Program-made: the position numbers and the translations under genes
In this document: positions 42,443 to 50,189 of the stretch, piece after piece
Position numbering within the stretch: the stretch's first letter is position 1
Layout: every line of letters begins with the position of its first letter
NCBI RefSeq assembly: GCF_940670685.1
Contig: NZ_OW711693.1
Coordinates: 620,001-684,000, forward strand
DNA: 64,000 bases
DNA from: Anaeropeptidivorans aminofermentans
Lineage (GTDB): Bacteria > Bacillota > Clostridia > Lachnospirales > UBA5962
Reading direction: 5' to 3'
The notes under the pieces: generated by a model
Database searches by the model: none
Seen by the model: only the letters and a program-made list of their open reading frames with translations
Told to the model about the DNA's origin: nothing

Positions 42443-43720
42443 ATGAGCCGTATTAAGCCCTTTTTAATCATATTTGTTATAATGCTCCTTTCGGCCTGCG
42501 TAAGAACAGGAGAGCCGGAAAATACGCCCGAAATAACGGAAGAAGCCGTGGAAGTTTCCACAATTCAAAAAACTGAGCCGGAGGCAATGCTTGCCATTTA
42601 CTATGAAAAGGAAATGGAGACAGCACTTTATGAGCCGGAAGAAGGCTGCTATCTAGGGGCCTATATCTTATCCGATAAGGCAGTGGACTTTGACATAAAG
42701 AAATTCGAAAGCCTTACGGAAGCAAACCACAGCCTATACAGCTATTATACCAAGCTTTCAAGCCCTTTGCCTACAGAATGGATATTAAGCTGTATCGCAA
42801 ATATGAAAACCCCAAATATATTCGTTTACCCCGACTCCATAGAAAACCCTTATGACTACGCAAAGCTTGAATCAGCGGCAAAAAAATTCGGGGAATTTTA
42901 TGTGCCTATGTTTGTGCATTTATATCCCTTAACGGAGGACATGCCTTATGACCCTGAAAATTACAGGGATTTTTATCAGAGGGCAAAGGATATATTTGAA
43001 GAACACGCCTCAAATGTGGCTTTTGTATGGACTGTATCCGAGAAAAACCTTCCGCTTATAAATAATTACTACCCCGGTGACGATTCTGTGGACTGGGTGG
43101 GAATAAGCATAAAGAAATCCGCCCATAAAGACAAGGGAATCGATATGAATATACTGCCGAAAATAGACTATTTTTATAATACCTTTCAGGATCGAAAGCC
43201 TGTTATGGTGTCGGAGCTTGCCATAAGCCATTTTTCCTCCGAAAACCATGCCTATTATTCAAAAGAAGCAGGAGACGCCCTTAAAGAGGTATATAATGCG
43301 GTAATATCTGATTATCCAAGAATAAAGGCAATTAATTATATGAGCTATAATGGCCTTGAGCCGGTAAATCAAACCCCCGGGACAGATAATTTCAGCATCA
43401 CGGATAATGAGACCATGCTTCAATATTATAAGGAAGCCGCTGGAAATACAGGGTTTATAAAGGCGGTTGACTTTTCTGCCGGAGGAGATAAATTCATGGG
43501 AAAAGTAAAAGCCTTTCAGGAAGGGGCTTATTATCAGGGAGAGGCTTATTTGCCGGAAAATTTTATTTTAGAGGTTTTCAATGCAGACCCTAAAGGGGAG
43601 GCAGAATATAAGCTCTTTAATGATGAAAAATATTTTTCCCTTAAAGATATAGCAAAAGCAAAAAGCAATTTTGACTATAAGAATAAAAAGATAGATATAA
43701 ACAATATAAATAAGGAATAG
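42443..43720 (+). CDS. GH26-like lipoprotein with C-terminal stalk-type segment
   Basis: A 425-residue lipoprotein. The signal peptide ends with the lipobox L-S-A-C (Cys19). Residues about 55-330 look like a (beta/alpha)8 glycoside hydrolase of the GH26-like group: 'YLGAYILSDKAVDFDIKKFESLT', 'YVPMFVHLYPL', 'VAFVWTVSEKN', the family-typical 'YYPGDDSVDWVGISIKK', and a candidate catalytic Glu in 'KPVMVSELAISH'. The end (about 375-425) resembles a copper-amine-oxidase/stalk motif ('NDEKYFSLKDIAKAKSNFDYKNKKIDI'). The start is ATG 42443 after AGGAGG. It could cleave a beta-mannan-like or cell-wall glycan; the second catalytic Glu was not securely identified, so activity is uncertain. Confidence 0.65.
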   Translation: MSRIKPFLIIFVIMLLSACVRTGEPENTPEITEEAVEVSTIQKTEPEAMLAIYYEKEMETALYEPEEGCYLGAYILSDKAVDFDIKKFESLTEANHSLYSYYTKLSSPLPTEWILSCIANMKTPNIFVYPDSIENPYDYAKLESAAKKFGEFYVPMFVHLYPLTEDMPYDPENYRDFYQRAKDIFEEHASNVAFVWTVSEKNLPLINNYYPGDDSVDWVGISIKKSAHKDKGIDMNILPKIDYFYNTFQDRKPVMVSELAISHFSSENHAYYSKEAGDALKEVYNAVISDYPRIKAINYMSYNGLEPVNQTPGTDNFSITDNETMLQYYKEAAGNTGFIKAVDFSAGGDKFMGKVKAFQEGAYYQGEAYLPENFILEVFNADPKGEAEYKLFNDEKYFSLKDIAKAKSNFDYKNKKIDINNINKE

Positions 43721-43899
43721 CATAGTAAATTAACTTGAAAAAGATTCCTTGTCAATTTACTTTATTTATGCTTGGAGCAGCTTTCGTACAGTCAAAATAA
43801 AAGAAAATTAACCATACGTAAATAGATATGAAAAATAAATATGTCTTTAAAAGCGGCGCAGACTGTAGTCACTTTAACAATATTTATTCCCGATAAGGT

Positions 43900-43963
43900 G
43901 CAGAAAAATTAAAAGTTTCGAGTTTTTCGTGCGAAAAATGACGGAACTTTTAATTTTTTCTGC
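43900..43963. repeat. nested palindrome
   Basis: An outer arm GCAGAAAAATTAAAAGTTTCG (43900-43920) is complementary to 43942-43963 apart from one mismatch and one extra base. Inside is a second perfect palindrome TTTTTCG-TG-CGAAAAA (43923-43938). The rest of 43721-44109 is AT-rich, with a type D-like GTAAATTAACTT/TTGTCAATTTACTT start near 43728 and no gene. Confidence 0.6.
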
Positions 43964-44109
43964 TATAGGTATCTGGATTTAAAACTAATAAAATCAAAGA
44001 AGAGAAAAAGAATTTTTGTTTCATAAAACGATTCTTTGTGCGTTCGGAGGTCTTTTCGATTCTCCAGTATTTTTTCTTGCTCAATTGACAATGCTGCGAT
44101 GTTCATATT

Positions 44110-44238
44110 TATAGTAATATAGCTTTAAGGCAGTAACAAAAAACTATTTTTCATAAACGGTTTCATCTATAGAAGCGTTTAAATGAAGCCATTCAAAATA
44201 TACGTTTTTTGTTACCCTATTTAAGGTATATTACTATA
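44110..44238. repeat. 129-bp inverted-repeat element, type C
   Basis: The ends TATAGTAATATAGCTTTAAGG and TTAAGGTATATTACTATA are complementary with few mismatches, and the inner AGTAACAAAAAAC / GTTTTTTGTTACC arms also pair. It shares the phrase ACTATTTTTCATAAACGG with 388-518 and 41334-41551. It ends 18 bases before the ddh -35 box. Confidence 0.65.
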
Positions 44239-44256
44239 TTCGGGCATATAAAAGTT

Positions 44257-44285
44257 TTGACAAAAAAAGGCAGTTAGATTATAAT
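44257..44285 (+). promoter_or_regulatory. perfect-consensus promoter of ddh
   Basis: TTGACA, exactly 17 bases, TATAAT; 31 bases separate it from the ATG at 44317. All 12 positions match the sigma-A consensus, so strong constitutive expression is likely. Confidence 0.8.
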
Positions 44286-44316
44286 AACAAAAAACTTATT
44301 TTTAGGGGAAATCAAT

Positions 44317-45204
44317 ATGGAAAAAATTAAGGTTGCAGTAGTTGGTTACGGAAATATCGGCAAATATGCGGTTCAGGCGGTACAGGCAGCAAAGGACATG
44401 GAGCTTGTAGGCATCATAAGCAGAAGCCTTAAAAATGACATTGAAGGCGTTAAGGTAGTGGATAGCATTGAAAAGCTTGGCTCTGTTGACGTTGCTATCT
44501 TATGTACCCCTACGAGAAGCGTAGAAGAAGAAGCGCCTAAATATCTTAAGCTCGGTATAAACACTGTAGATAGCTATGATATTCACGGAACAATTTTTGA
44601 ATTAAGAGAAAAGCTCAGTAAGTATGCCAAAGAAAATAACGCCGTATCTATTATTTCGGCAGGCTGGGACCCCGGCAGTGACTCCATCGTAAGAACCCTT
44701 TTAGAAGCGTGTGCGCCAAAAGGCATTACCTATACGAATTTCGGCCCGGGCATGAGCATGGGCCATACGGTTGCTGTAAAGGGCAAAAAGGGTGTAGCAG
44801 GAGCTTTAAGCGTTACAATACCCACAGGAACAGGCATTCATAGAAGAATGGTTTATGTTCAGCTTGAAGAAGGGGCAAATATTGAAGAAGTTACAAAGGA
44901 TATTAAGAACGATCCTTATTTTGCCTATGACGAGACCCACGTAAAACAGGTTGCCGACATTAATGATTATATTGATAAGGGCCACGGTGTAAATCTTGTA
45001 AGAAAAGGCGTTTCAGGAATGACAGACAATCAGCTTTTTGAGTTTAATATGAAAATCAATAATCCCGCCCTTACTTCTCAGGTAATGGTAAGCTGTGCAA
45101 GAGCTTCCATGAGACAAAATCCCGGGGCATATACTATGATAGAAATACCTGTGATAGATCTTCTTCCCGGATCAAAAGAAGAAGCCATAAGACATCTTGT
45201 ATAA
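44317..45204 (+). CDS. ddh: meso-diaminopimelate dehydrogenase
   Basis: A 295-residue NADPH-dependent enzyme that reductively aminates tetrahydrodipicolinate to meso-diaminopimelate in one step, bypassing the acylase branch. A Rossmann fold opens with 'KVAVVGYGNIGKYAVQAVQAA'. Other family markers are 'VAILCTPTRSVEEEAPKYLKLGINTVDSYDIH', 'ISAGWDPGSDSIVRTLLEAC', 'TYTNFGPGMSMGHTVAVKGKKGV' and 'DETHVKQVADINDY'. It is single-copy and monocistronic behind a consensus promoter, with a hairpin right after the stop. Its product serves lysine and peptidoglycan synthesis. Confidence 0.93.
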   Translation: MEKIKVAVVGYGNIGKYAVQAVQAAKDMELVGIISRSLKNDIEGVKVVDSIEKLGSVDVAILCTPTRSVEEEAPKYLKLGINTVDSYDIHGTIFELREKLSKYAKENNAVSIISAGWDPGSDSIVRTLLEACAPKGITYTNFGPGMSMGHTVAVKGKKGVAGALSVTIPTGTGIHRRMVYVQLEEGANIEEVTKDIKNDPYFAYDETHVKQVADINDYIDKGHGVNLVRKGVSGMTDNQLFEFNMKINNPALTSQVMVSCARASMRQNPGAYTMIEIPVIDLLPGSKEEAIRHLV

Positions 45205-45205
45205 G

Positions 45206-45240
45206 ATAGCATGAAAAGCCCAAAGGGCTTTTCATGCTAT
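45206..45240 (+). terminator. hairpin after ddh
   Basis: A 16-bp perfect stem ATAGCATGAAAAGCCC with a 3-base loop, starting 2 bases after the stop codon. There is no T-run, so it may act more in mRNA stability than in termination. Confidence 0.65.
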
Positions 45241-45391
45241 GAGTATAAATTTGCAGTGTTTTCTGCAAATTTATACGAATACTATCAAAAGTACGAGGGG
45301 ACTTTAATTCCGTCGAACTTCCATTAATATAAATGCAGGCTGGAGGCTTTGTCTCCAGCCTTTTGTTAGCCGGCGGAGCCTGCTTTGCAGT

Positions 45392-45521
45392 TATAGTAAA
45401 TTTCAAATGAAACAGTAATAAAAATCGTATATTTTGAATGGCTTAAACATAGAGGTTTTATATGTTAAATCCGTTTATGAAAAATAGATTTTTATTACAT
45501 CCTTTAGTGAAATTTACTATA
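45392..45521. repeat. 130-bp inverted-repeat element, type B, intact copy
   Basis: The ends are TATAGTAAATTTCAAATGAA and GTGAAATTTACTATA. Inner arms TAATAAAAATC / GATTTTTATTA pair as well. Best-preserved type B copy in the window (others at 3807-3931 and 27181-27304). The following 45522-45705 holds no gene; a short CCTCTATTTTC-like phrase is repeated inverted near 45570 and 45600. Confidence 0.75.
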
Positions 45522-45705
45522 AAAGTCTGTGACGCTAAAGGATAAGGCTTTACTACGTCAAAGAAAATAGAGGGTTTCAAGGTAATTAAGCCGATGGAAC
45601 CCTCTGTTTTTACCTGGAAAAGCTTTGGAACAGTATCCGAAAGACACTTTTTCGACAGGTTTTATTACTATTTTATGAATTCATCTGCACCAAAGGCCAA
45701 AAGCG

Positions 45706-45734
45706 TTGTAAGACAAGGAAAGATTTGGTATACT
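45706..45734 (+). promoter_or_regulatory. promoter of the polysaccharide operon
   Basis: TTGTAA, 17 bases, TATACT, 53 bases before the flippase start. It is the only good promoter seen before the seven-gene run 45787-53746. Confidence 0.55.
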
Positions 45735-45786
45735 AAACTTCGTTATATACTCGTATCAGTATAAATTTATCGTATCGGGGAGCATT

Positions 45787-47307
45787 ATGGGAAAAACAAT
45801 CGCATCTGTTGCTTTTATATCGCTTGTTTCAAGATTTTTATCTTTAATAAGCCAGATCATATATATATCCTATTTTGGCAATACTGTTGAAATGGGGATT
45901 TTTTCCTATGCCCTGAATATGCCCAATATTATTTTTAACTGTATGGGGACGGCTCTTAATTTAGTCATTATCCCTGTCTATACCTCCCTTTTGGCAAGAG
46001 ACGATAAAAAAGGTGCCGAGGATTTTATCAATAATATTATCACTATGGCAGGGGCGCTGATTTTTGCTATTGTGGCTTTGGGTATGATTTTTGCGCCGGC
46101 GATAGGGCGGATAACCGATTATAAAAATAATCCTGAGGAGTTTAATTTTCTCATTTATTCCTTAAGGGTTTTAATGCCTGTGATGCTTTTTTATGGGCTT
46201 AATTATATCCTTCAGGGAATGCTTCAGTCTAACGGTATATTTAAGCTTCCGGCTTTTGTGGCCCTTCCCACAAGCATCATTACCATACTCTATACGATTA
46301 TTCTGGGGGATAAATTTGGCGAAAGAGGGCTTTTATTTGCAAGTTTAACAGGTCTTATGGCCCAGCCCCTAATATTAATCCCAGCTGTGATAAAGCTGGG
46401 ATACAGGTTCAGGCCTCAGTGGGATTATAAAAACCCCTATGTAAGAAATGCTTTTTCTCAAATCGGCCCTGTGCTGATTTCAGCTTCTTCTTATCAGATT
46501 AATATGCTTTTTAACAGCACCATGGCTACAAGCTTCAATACGGTGGTTTTTATGAACTTTTCCCAGCAGCTTGTGGTAACGTCTGTTTTAACTATAATCT
46601 ACTCCATCACGGGAGTGTATTTTCCGAAGCTTACAAGGCTTTGGGCATTAGATGAAAAAAAAGAATTTTCAAACATTTTAAGAGAAATTCTAAGCCTTGT
46701 CATATTTATTCTCATTCCCGCAGGGGCAGGGTTTTTCTATCTTCGGTTTGAAATTATAGATTTTCTCCTGAACTATAAAAGCATCAACAGCGAAAACGTT
46801 ATCGTCGCCGGAAATATTTTAGGCATTTATGGAATCGGGGTATTATTTATCGGCCTGAAAGAGGTGCTGGACCGAGCCTTTTATTCTCAAAAGGACGCTA
46901 AAACTCCTGCAAAATACGGATTTGTCATTATGGCTGCGAATATCGTAGTGACCTTTATCCTTCTTAGCCCCATGGGGAAATACAGTATGCCTGCGGCTTA
47001 TTCCATTGCCGCCGCGGCAGGTGCAACAGGGCTTTTTATTTCTATCAATAAAGGCGCTCATATAATAAATAAAGCTATGGCAGTAAATGCTTTAAAGTGT
47101 ATTTTATCTGCAATACTGATGCTTCTAGCCATAAATATTGTAAAATCTTTTACGATAGATTTAAAAGTAGGAGGAGAATTTCTAACGAGAGCCGTAAACA
47201 TTATTTTACTTGTTTCAGTAGGTGTTTTAACTTATTTTATAGCTGCTTTCATACTTAAGATTTCCCAGGTTAAAACCCTCGTAAAGGGTATAATCAAGAG
47301 AGGCTGA
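45787..47307 (+). CDS. MOP-superfamily flippase (MurJ/Wzx type)
   Basis: A 506-residue membrane protein with about 14 helices and the MurJ-like opening 'ASVAFISLVSRFLSLISQIIYISYFGNTVEMGIFSYALNMPNIIFNCMGTALNLVIIPVY'. 'GLKEVLDRAFYSQKDAKTP' is the conserved loop of the MVF/MurJ group. Such proteins flip undecaprenyl-linked sugar units or lipid II to the outer face of the membrane. As first gene of a polysaccharide operon it most likely flips that polymer's repeat unit, but a lipid II role cannot be excluded. GGGGAG precedes the ATG, and it is 7 bases from the glycosyltransferase gene. Confidence 0.88.
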   Translation: MGKTIASVAFISLVSRFLSLISQIIYISYFGNTVEMGIFSYALNMPNIIFNCMGTALNLVIIPVYTSLLARDDKKGAEDFINNIITMAGALIFAIVALGMIFAPAIGRITDYKNNPEEFNFLIYSLRVLMPVMLFYGLNYILQGMLQSNGIFKLPAFVALPTSIITILYTIILGDKFGERGLLFASLTGLMAQPLILIPAVIKLGYRFRPQWDYKNPYVRNAFSQIGPVLISASSYQINMLFNSTMATSFNTVVFMNFSQQLVVTSVLTIIYSITGVYFPKLTRLWALDEKKEFSNILREILSLVIFILIPAGAGFFYLRFEIIDFLLNYKSINSENVIVAGNILGIYGIGVLFIGLKEVLDRAFYSQKDAKTPAKYGFVIMAANIVVTFILLSPMGKYSMPAAYSIAAAAGATGLFISINKGAHIINKAMAVNALKCILSAILMLLAINIVKSFTIDLKVGGEFLTRAVNIILLVSVGVLTYFIAAFILKISQVKTLVKGIIKRG

Positions 47308-47314
47308 TTATTTT

Positions 47315-48400
47315 ATGAATGTATTGTTTCTAATCAATTACGCGGGAAAAGGCGGAACGGAAAAATATGTTAAAATACTTTCCCATATGCTTTTGGATAA
47401 GGGGGATTATTTATTTTTCGCATACAATGAAAAGGGGCCTTTGGCAGAGGAAATGAAGGAATTAGGGGCAAAAACAGTTCATTTTCCTATGAATTCCCCC
47501 TATGATATAAAGGCCGCAAAAGCCCTTTCAAAAATATGCAGGAAATATCAAATAGACATTATCCATACCCAGTTCGCAAGGGAAAATTATATTGCGGTGC
47601 TATCTGCTGTTTTTTATAAAAACAAGGCTAAAATAATTCATACAAGCCATATCAATCTGCCCAATAGCCCTATATGGAAAATGGGGAACAGGCTTTTTAT
47701 GAATAAAAACAGCGGGATTATAGCCGTATGCCAATCTGTGAAAAATCATCTTATAAAAAACAAGTATCCGAAAGAAAAAATACATGTAATCCATAACGGC
47801 ATAAAATATCAGGATTTTCAGGGAAAATCCAATAAAATCAGAGAAGAATTTAATATAGAAGGCTTTTTGTTTTCTACTCTTACCCGGTTTTCACCGGAGA
47901 AGGGAACCCAATTTCTTTTAGAATCCGCTATGATTCTAAAAGGCATTACAGATAAAAAATTTACTGTACTCTTTGCAGGAGATGGGGAGCTTCTTTCGGA
48001 AGCCAAGGAATTTATTAAAGAAAACCATATGGAAGACTATATTATCCTTGCAGGATTTAGAAAAGACGGAGAGGAAATATTAAAATCTTCTAATTGCTTT
48101 ATTAATAGCTCCCAGACGGAAGCTTCAAGCTTTGCGGTATTTGAAGCCATGGGACAGGCCCTTCCCATTATAGCGACAAATGTGGGCGGTAATCCCGATA
48201 TTATCAATAATAAAACCAACTGCGGCATTTTAGTTGAGTACGGAGACAGAAAGGCCATGGCTTTAGCCATGAAGGAGCTTTTGGACTATCCCAACAGAGC
48301 CGAAATCCTTGGAAAAAATGCCCTCAATGCCGTAAAAAATATATTTAATATAGACATAAGCTTAAAGAAAACCTATGAGCTTTATAAAAACGCAAAATAA
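47315..48400 (+). CDS. glycosyltransferase family 4
   Basis: A 361-residue cytosolic GT-B glycosyltransferase. N-terminal 'INYAGKGGTEKYVKILSHML' is the acceptor-side loop typical of GT4, and 'DIIHTQFARENYIAVLSA' follows. The donor domain has 'VIHNGIKYQDF', 'LTRFSPEKGTQFLLESAMIL', and the E-x7-E motif in 'EASSFAVFEAMGQALPIIATNVGG'. It transfers an activated sugar to a lipid-linked intermediate; donor unknown. GAGAGG upstream, tightly behind the flippase gene. Confidence 0.88.
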   Translation: MNVLFLINYAGKGGTEKYVKILSHMLLDKGDYLFFAYNEKGPLAEEMKELGAKTVHFPMNSPYDIKAAKALSKICRKYQIDIIHTQFARENYIAVLSAVFYKNKAKIIHTSHINLPNSPIWKMGNRLFMNKNSGIIAVCQSVKNHLIKNKYPKEKIHVIHNGIKYQDFQGKSNKIREEFNIEGFLFSTLTRFSPEKGTQFLLESAMILKGITDKKFTVLFAGDGELLSEAKEFIKENHMEDYIILAGFRKDGEEILKSSNCFINSSQTEASSFAVFEAMGQALPIIATNVGGNPDIINNKTNCGILVEYGDRKAMALAMKELLDYPNRAEILGKNALNAVKNIFNIDISLKKTYELYKNAK

Positions 48401-48471
48401 AATAATTCTTTATCAAATTGCTGTATATAAAAAATATAAAGCAGATTGAGTATAAGTGAAAGGAGGTAAAA

Positions 48472-48966
48472 ATGATTTTAGATGATAAAGGAAGACTTTT
48501 CGGAAAAATAAGCATCATAGATATTTTTGTACTGGTAGTTCTGATAGCCGTGGTATCCGTAGGATATTTCAAATTCGGCAATAAGTCCCATTCCGGTACT
48601 AGAGAGCCTGAGCAGCTGGTACACATTAAGTTTTATTCTCCAAGTGTTGAAAATTATACTGCCTTTGAGGTTAAAGAGGGGGATATCGTAACAAACGAGG
48701 GAAATAACAACCCCATGGGAAAGGTAGTAGCCGTTGAAATCAGAGAAAGCGAGGAATTCAGCCCCGACAGCAGCGGTAAATTTGTTAAAAGCGTTGTTGA
48801 AGGATATTCGTCTCTTGAAGTTACTTCGGAGGTTATCGGAAGGCTTAAGGAAGGCAGCCTTATAATCAACGGAAATATGTATTCCACAGGTTCCGAAATC
48901 ATTATAAGAGCCGGCAAAACAAAGCTTTTCTTAAAAATATCCGGTATAGAGCCGGCAGAATCATAA
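48472..48966 (+). CDS. DUF4330 membrane-anchored protein, first paralogue
   Basis: A 164-residue protein with one N-terminal helix (about 15-35) preceded by 'DDKGRLFGKISIIDIFVLVV', the DUF4330 signature, and an external domain with 'HIKFYSPSVENYTAFEVKEGDIVTNEGNNNPMGKVVAVEIRES'. The external part resembles a two-lobed beta domain. It is a paralogue of the gene at 49129: the same 'LFGKI-IID' start, 'NPMGKVV/MPLGVIT' and 'LEVTSEVIG/IEITSELMA' blocks. AAAGGAGG precedes the ATG. Function unestablished; the family tends to occur in surface polysaccharide loci. Confidence 0.8.
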   Translation: MILDDKGRLFGKISIIDIFVLVVLIAVVSVGYFKFGNKSHSGTREPEQLVHIKFYSPSVENYTAFEVKEGDIVTNEGNNNPMGKVVAVEIRESEEFSPDSSGKFVKSVVEGYSSLEVTSEVIGRLKEGSLIINGNMYSTGSEIIIRAGKTKLFLKISGIEPAES

Positions 48967-49000
48967 GCTTTAGAAAAATACTGAATAAAAGCTTTAGAGG

Positions 49001-49110
49001 AAAGTAAATTAAAGGATAATAAAAATCTATTTTCTATATCTCAAAATATAATAACTTATTTTGAGCCATAGAGAATATGGGATTTTTCTGAACCATTATT
49101 GCTTTACTTC
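49001..49110. repeat. type C-like inverted-repeat element between the DUF4330 genes
   Basis: AAAGTAAATTAAAGGATAAT with AAAAATC and, on the right, GATTTTTCTGAACCATTATT then GCTTTACTT are imperfect complements over about 110 bp. It sits inside the operon, between two paralogous genes. Confidence 0.5.
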
Positions 49111-49128
49111 ATACGGAAGGAGATTTAT

Positions 49129-49629
49129 ATGCTTATCGATAAAGACGGAAAACTTTTTGGTAAAATAAATATTATAGATTTTGCAATCATACTGGTCTTA
49201 ATAGGAGCTGCCATCTTTATATTTATGAAGCTTAATAAAAGCGGGGAAATCGTTCCCGTTGCGGCCCAGAAGCAGTATGAGCTTAAGGTGTATGTTGCGG
49301 AGGTTGAATCCTTCGTTACAAAGGGAATGAAGGTAGGAGATACCCTATATGATGACTCTAAAAACATGCCTTTAGGCGTAATTACCGATATAGCCGTTGA
49401 CGACAGTGTGGATTTTAACCCAGACACTACAGGAAAGCTTGTGAAAAGCGGCAAAGAAGGCTATAACTCTATAGAGATTACATCAGAGCTTATGGCGACT
49501 CCCTTTGATAACGGAATCATCATAAGCGGCAACAAATACGGAATAGGCCACAGCCTTACCATAAGAGCAGGGCAAAGCATTTGCTTTATGCGTATTTCCG
49601 GCCTTTCAGAGAAGGGCGCTGATAAATAA
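49129..49629 (+). CDS. DUF4330 membrane-anchored protein, second paralogue
   Basis: A 166-residue paralogue of the preceding gene product, with 'DKDGKLFGKINIIDFAIILVLIGAAIFIFMKL' as signature and membrane helix and an external domain 'LKVYVAEVESFVTKGMKVGDTLYDDSKNMPLGVITDIAVDDS'. The start is ATG 49129, with GGAAGGAG 6 bases upstream; an in-frame ATG ten codons earlier is less likely. The stop shares a base with the next start (TAATG), so it is coupled to the following membrane-protein gene. The duplication probably arose in place. Confidence 0.8.
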   Translation: MLIDKDGKLFGKINIIDFAIILVLIGAAIFIFMKLNKSGEIVPVAAQKQYELKVYVAEVESFVTKGMKVGDTLYDDSKNMPLGVITDIAVDDSVDFNPDTTGKLVKSGKEGYNSIEITSELMATPFDNGIIISGNKYGIGHSLTIRAGQSICFMRISGLSEKGADK

Positions 49630-50180
49630 TGGAAACAAATAGCTTTATCATTAATAAGTTTATAGCCTTATTTTCTCTTATTGGAAAGTATTATGAATAC
49701 AGCCTTATTTATGCCGTTCTCCATAAATTATCCTTGTGGATAGGGGAAAGCAGGCTTTGGCGCTTAGTTAAAAAGGGCCTTTTTATACCATCAGGAAGGA
49801 ATTATATCGAAGGAAGCTTTTTTTTAAGGCTTCCCGTTATGATATTTGAATTTATATTCAATATCATTAAAAGACTTTATAATTTTGCAGGTGCGCTGAA
49901 TAAATCGAGCCTGAATAAAAAGCTTTTTGACAGGTATATTATGCCTCTCAGAAACCCTGTGAATATTGTAGGGGCTGTAGGGGGATTTTTAGGCGGCGTA
50001 TTTTTGTTTATGACATTATATACGGCCATCACTTCATTTTCTTTAAAGAAGCTCACTATACTTGTGTGTATCACTTTAATATGTTTTTATATTACTTTTT
50101 TTATAAGCGGCAATATTAGAAATGCCGTAAAAAACTCTATTCCCTATAAACTGATGCTGTCTTTTTTCGACAGGGATTAG
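49629..50180 (+). CDS. hypothetical membrane protein of the polysaccharide operon
   Basis: A 183-residue protein with hydrophobic segments at about 115-137 and 140-160 and amphipathic stretches before them ('YIEGSFFLRLPVMIFEFIFNIIKRLYNFAG'). No domain was recognised. Its start overlaps the DUF4330 stop by one base, and it precedes the polymerase/ligase gene by 9 bases, so it is part of the operon. A similar soft, basic N-terminal part is seen in proteins next to Wzy in Clostridia, but this is only an impression. It might anchor or regulate chain assembly. Confidence 0.55.
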   Translation: METNSFIINKFIALFSLIGKYYEYSLIYAVLHKLSLWIGESRLWRLVKKGLFIPSGRNYIEGSFFLRLPVMIFEFIFNIIKRLYNFAGALNKSSLNKKLFDRYIMPLRNPVNIVGAVGGFLGGVFLFMTLYTAITSFSLKKLTILVCITLICFYITFFISGNIRNAVKNSIPYKLMLSFFDRD

Positions 50181-50189
50181 GAGGTTTCA

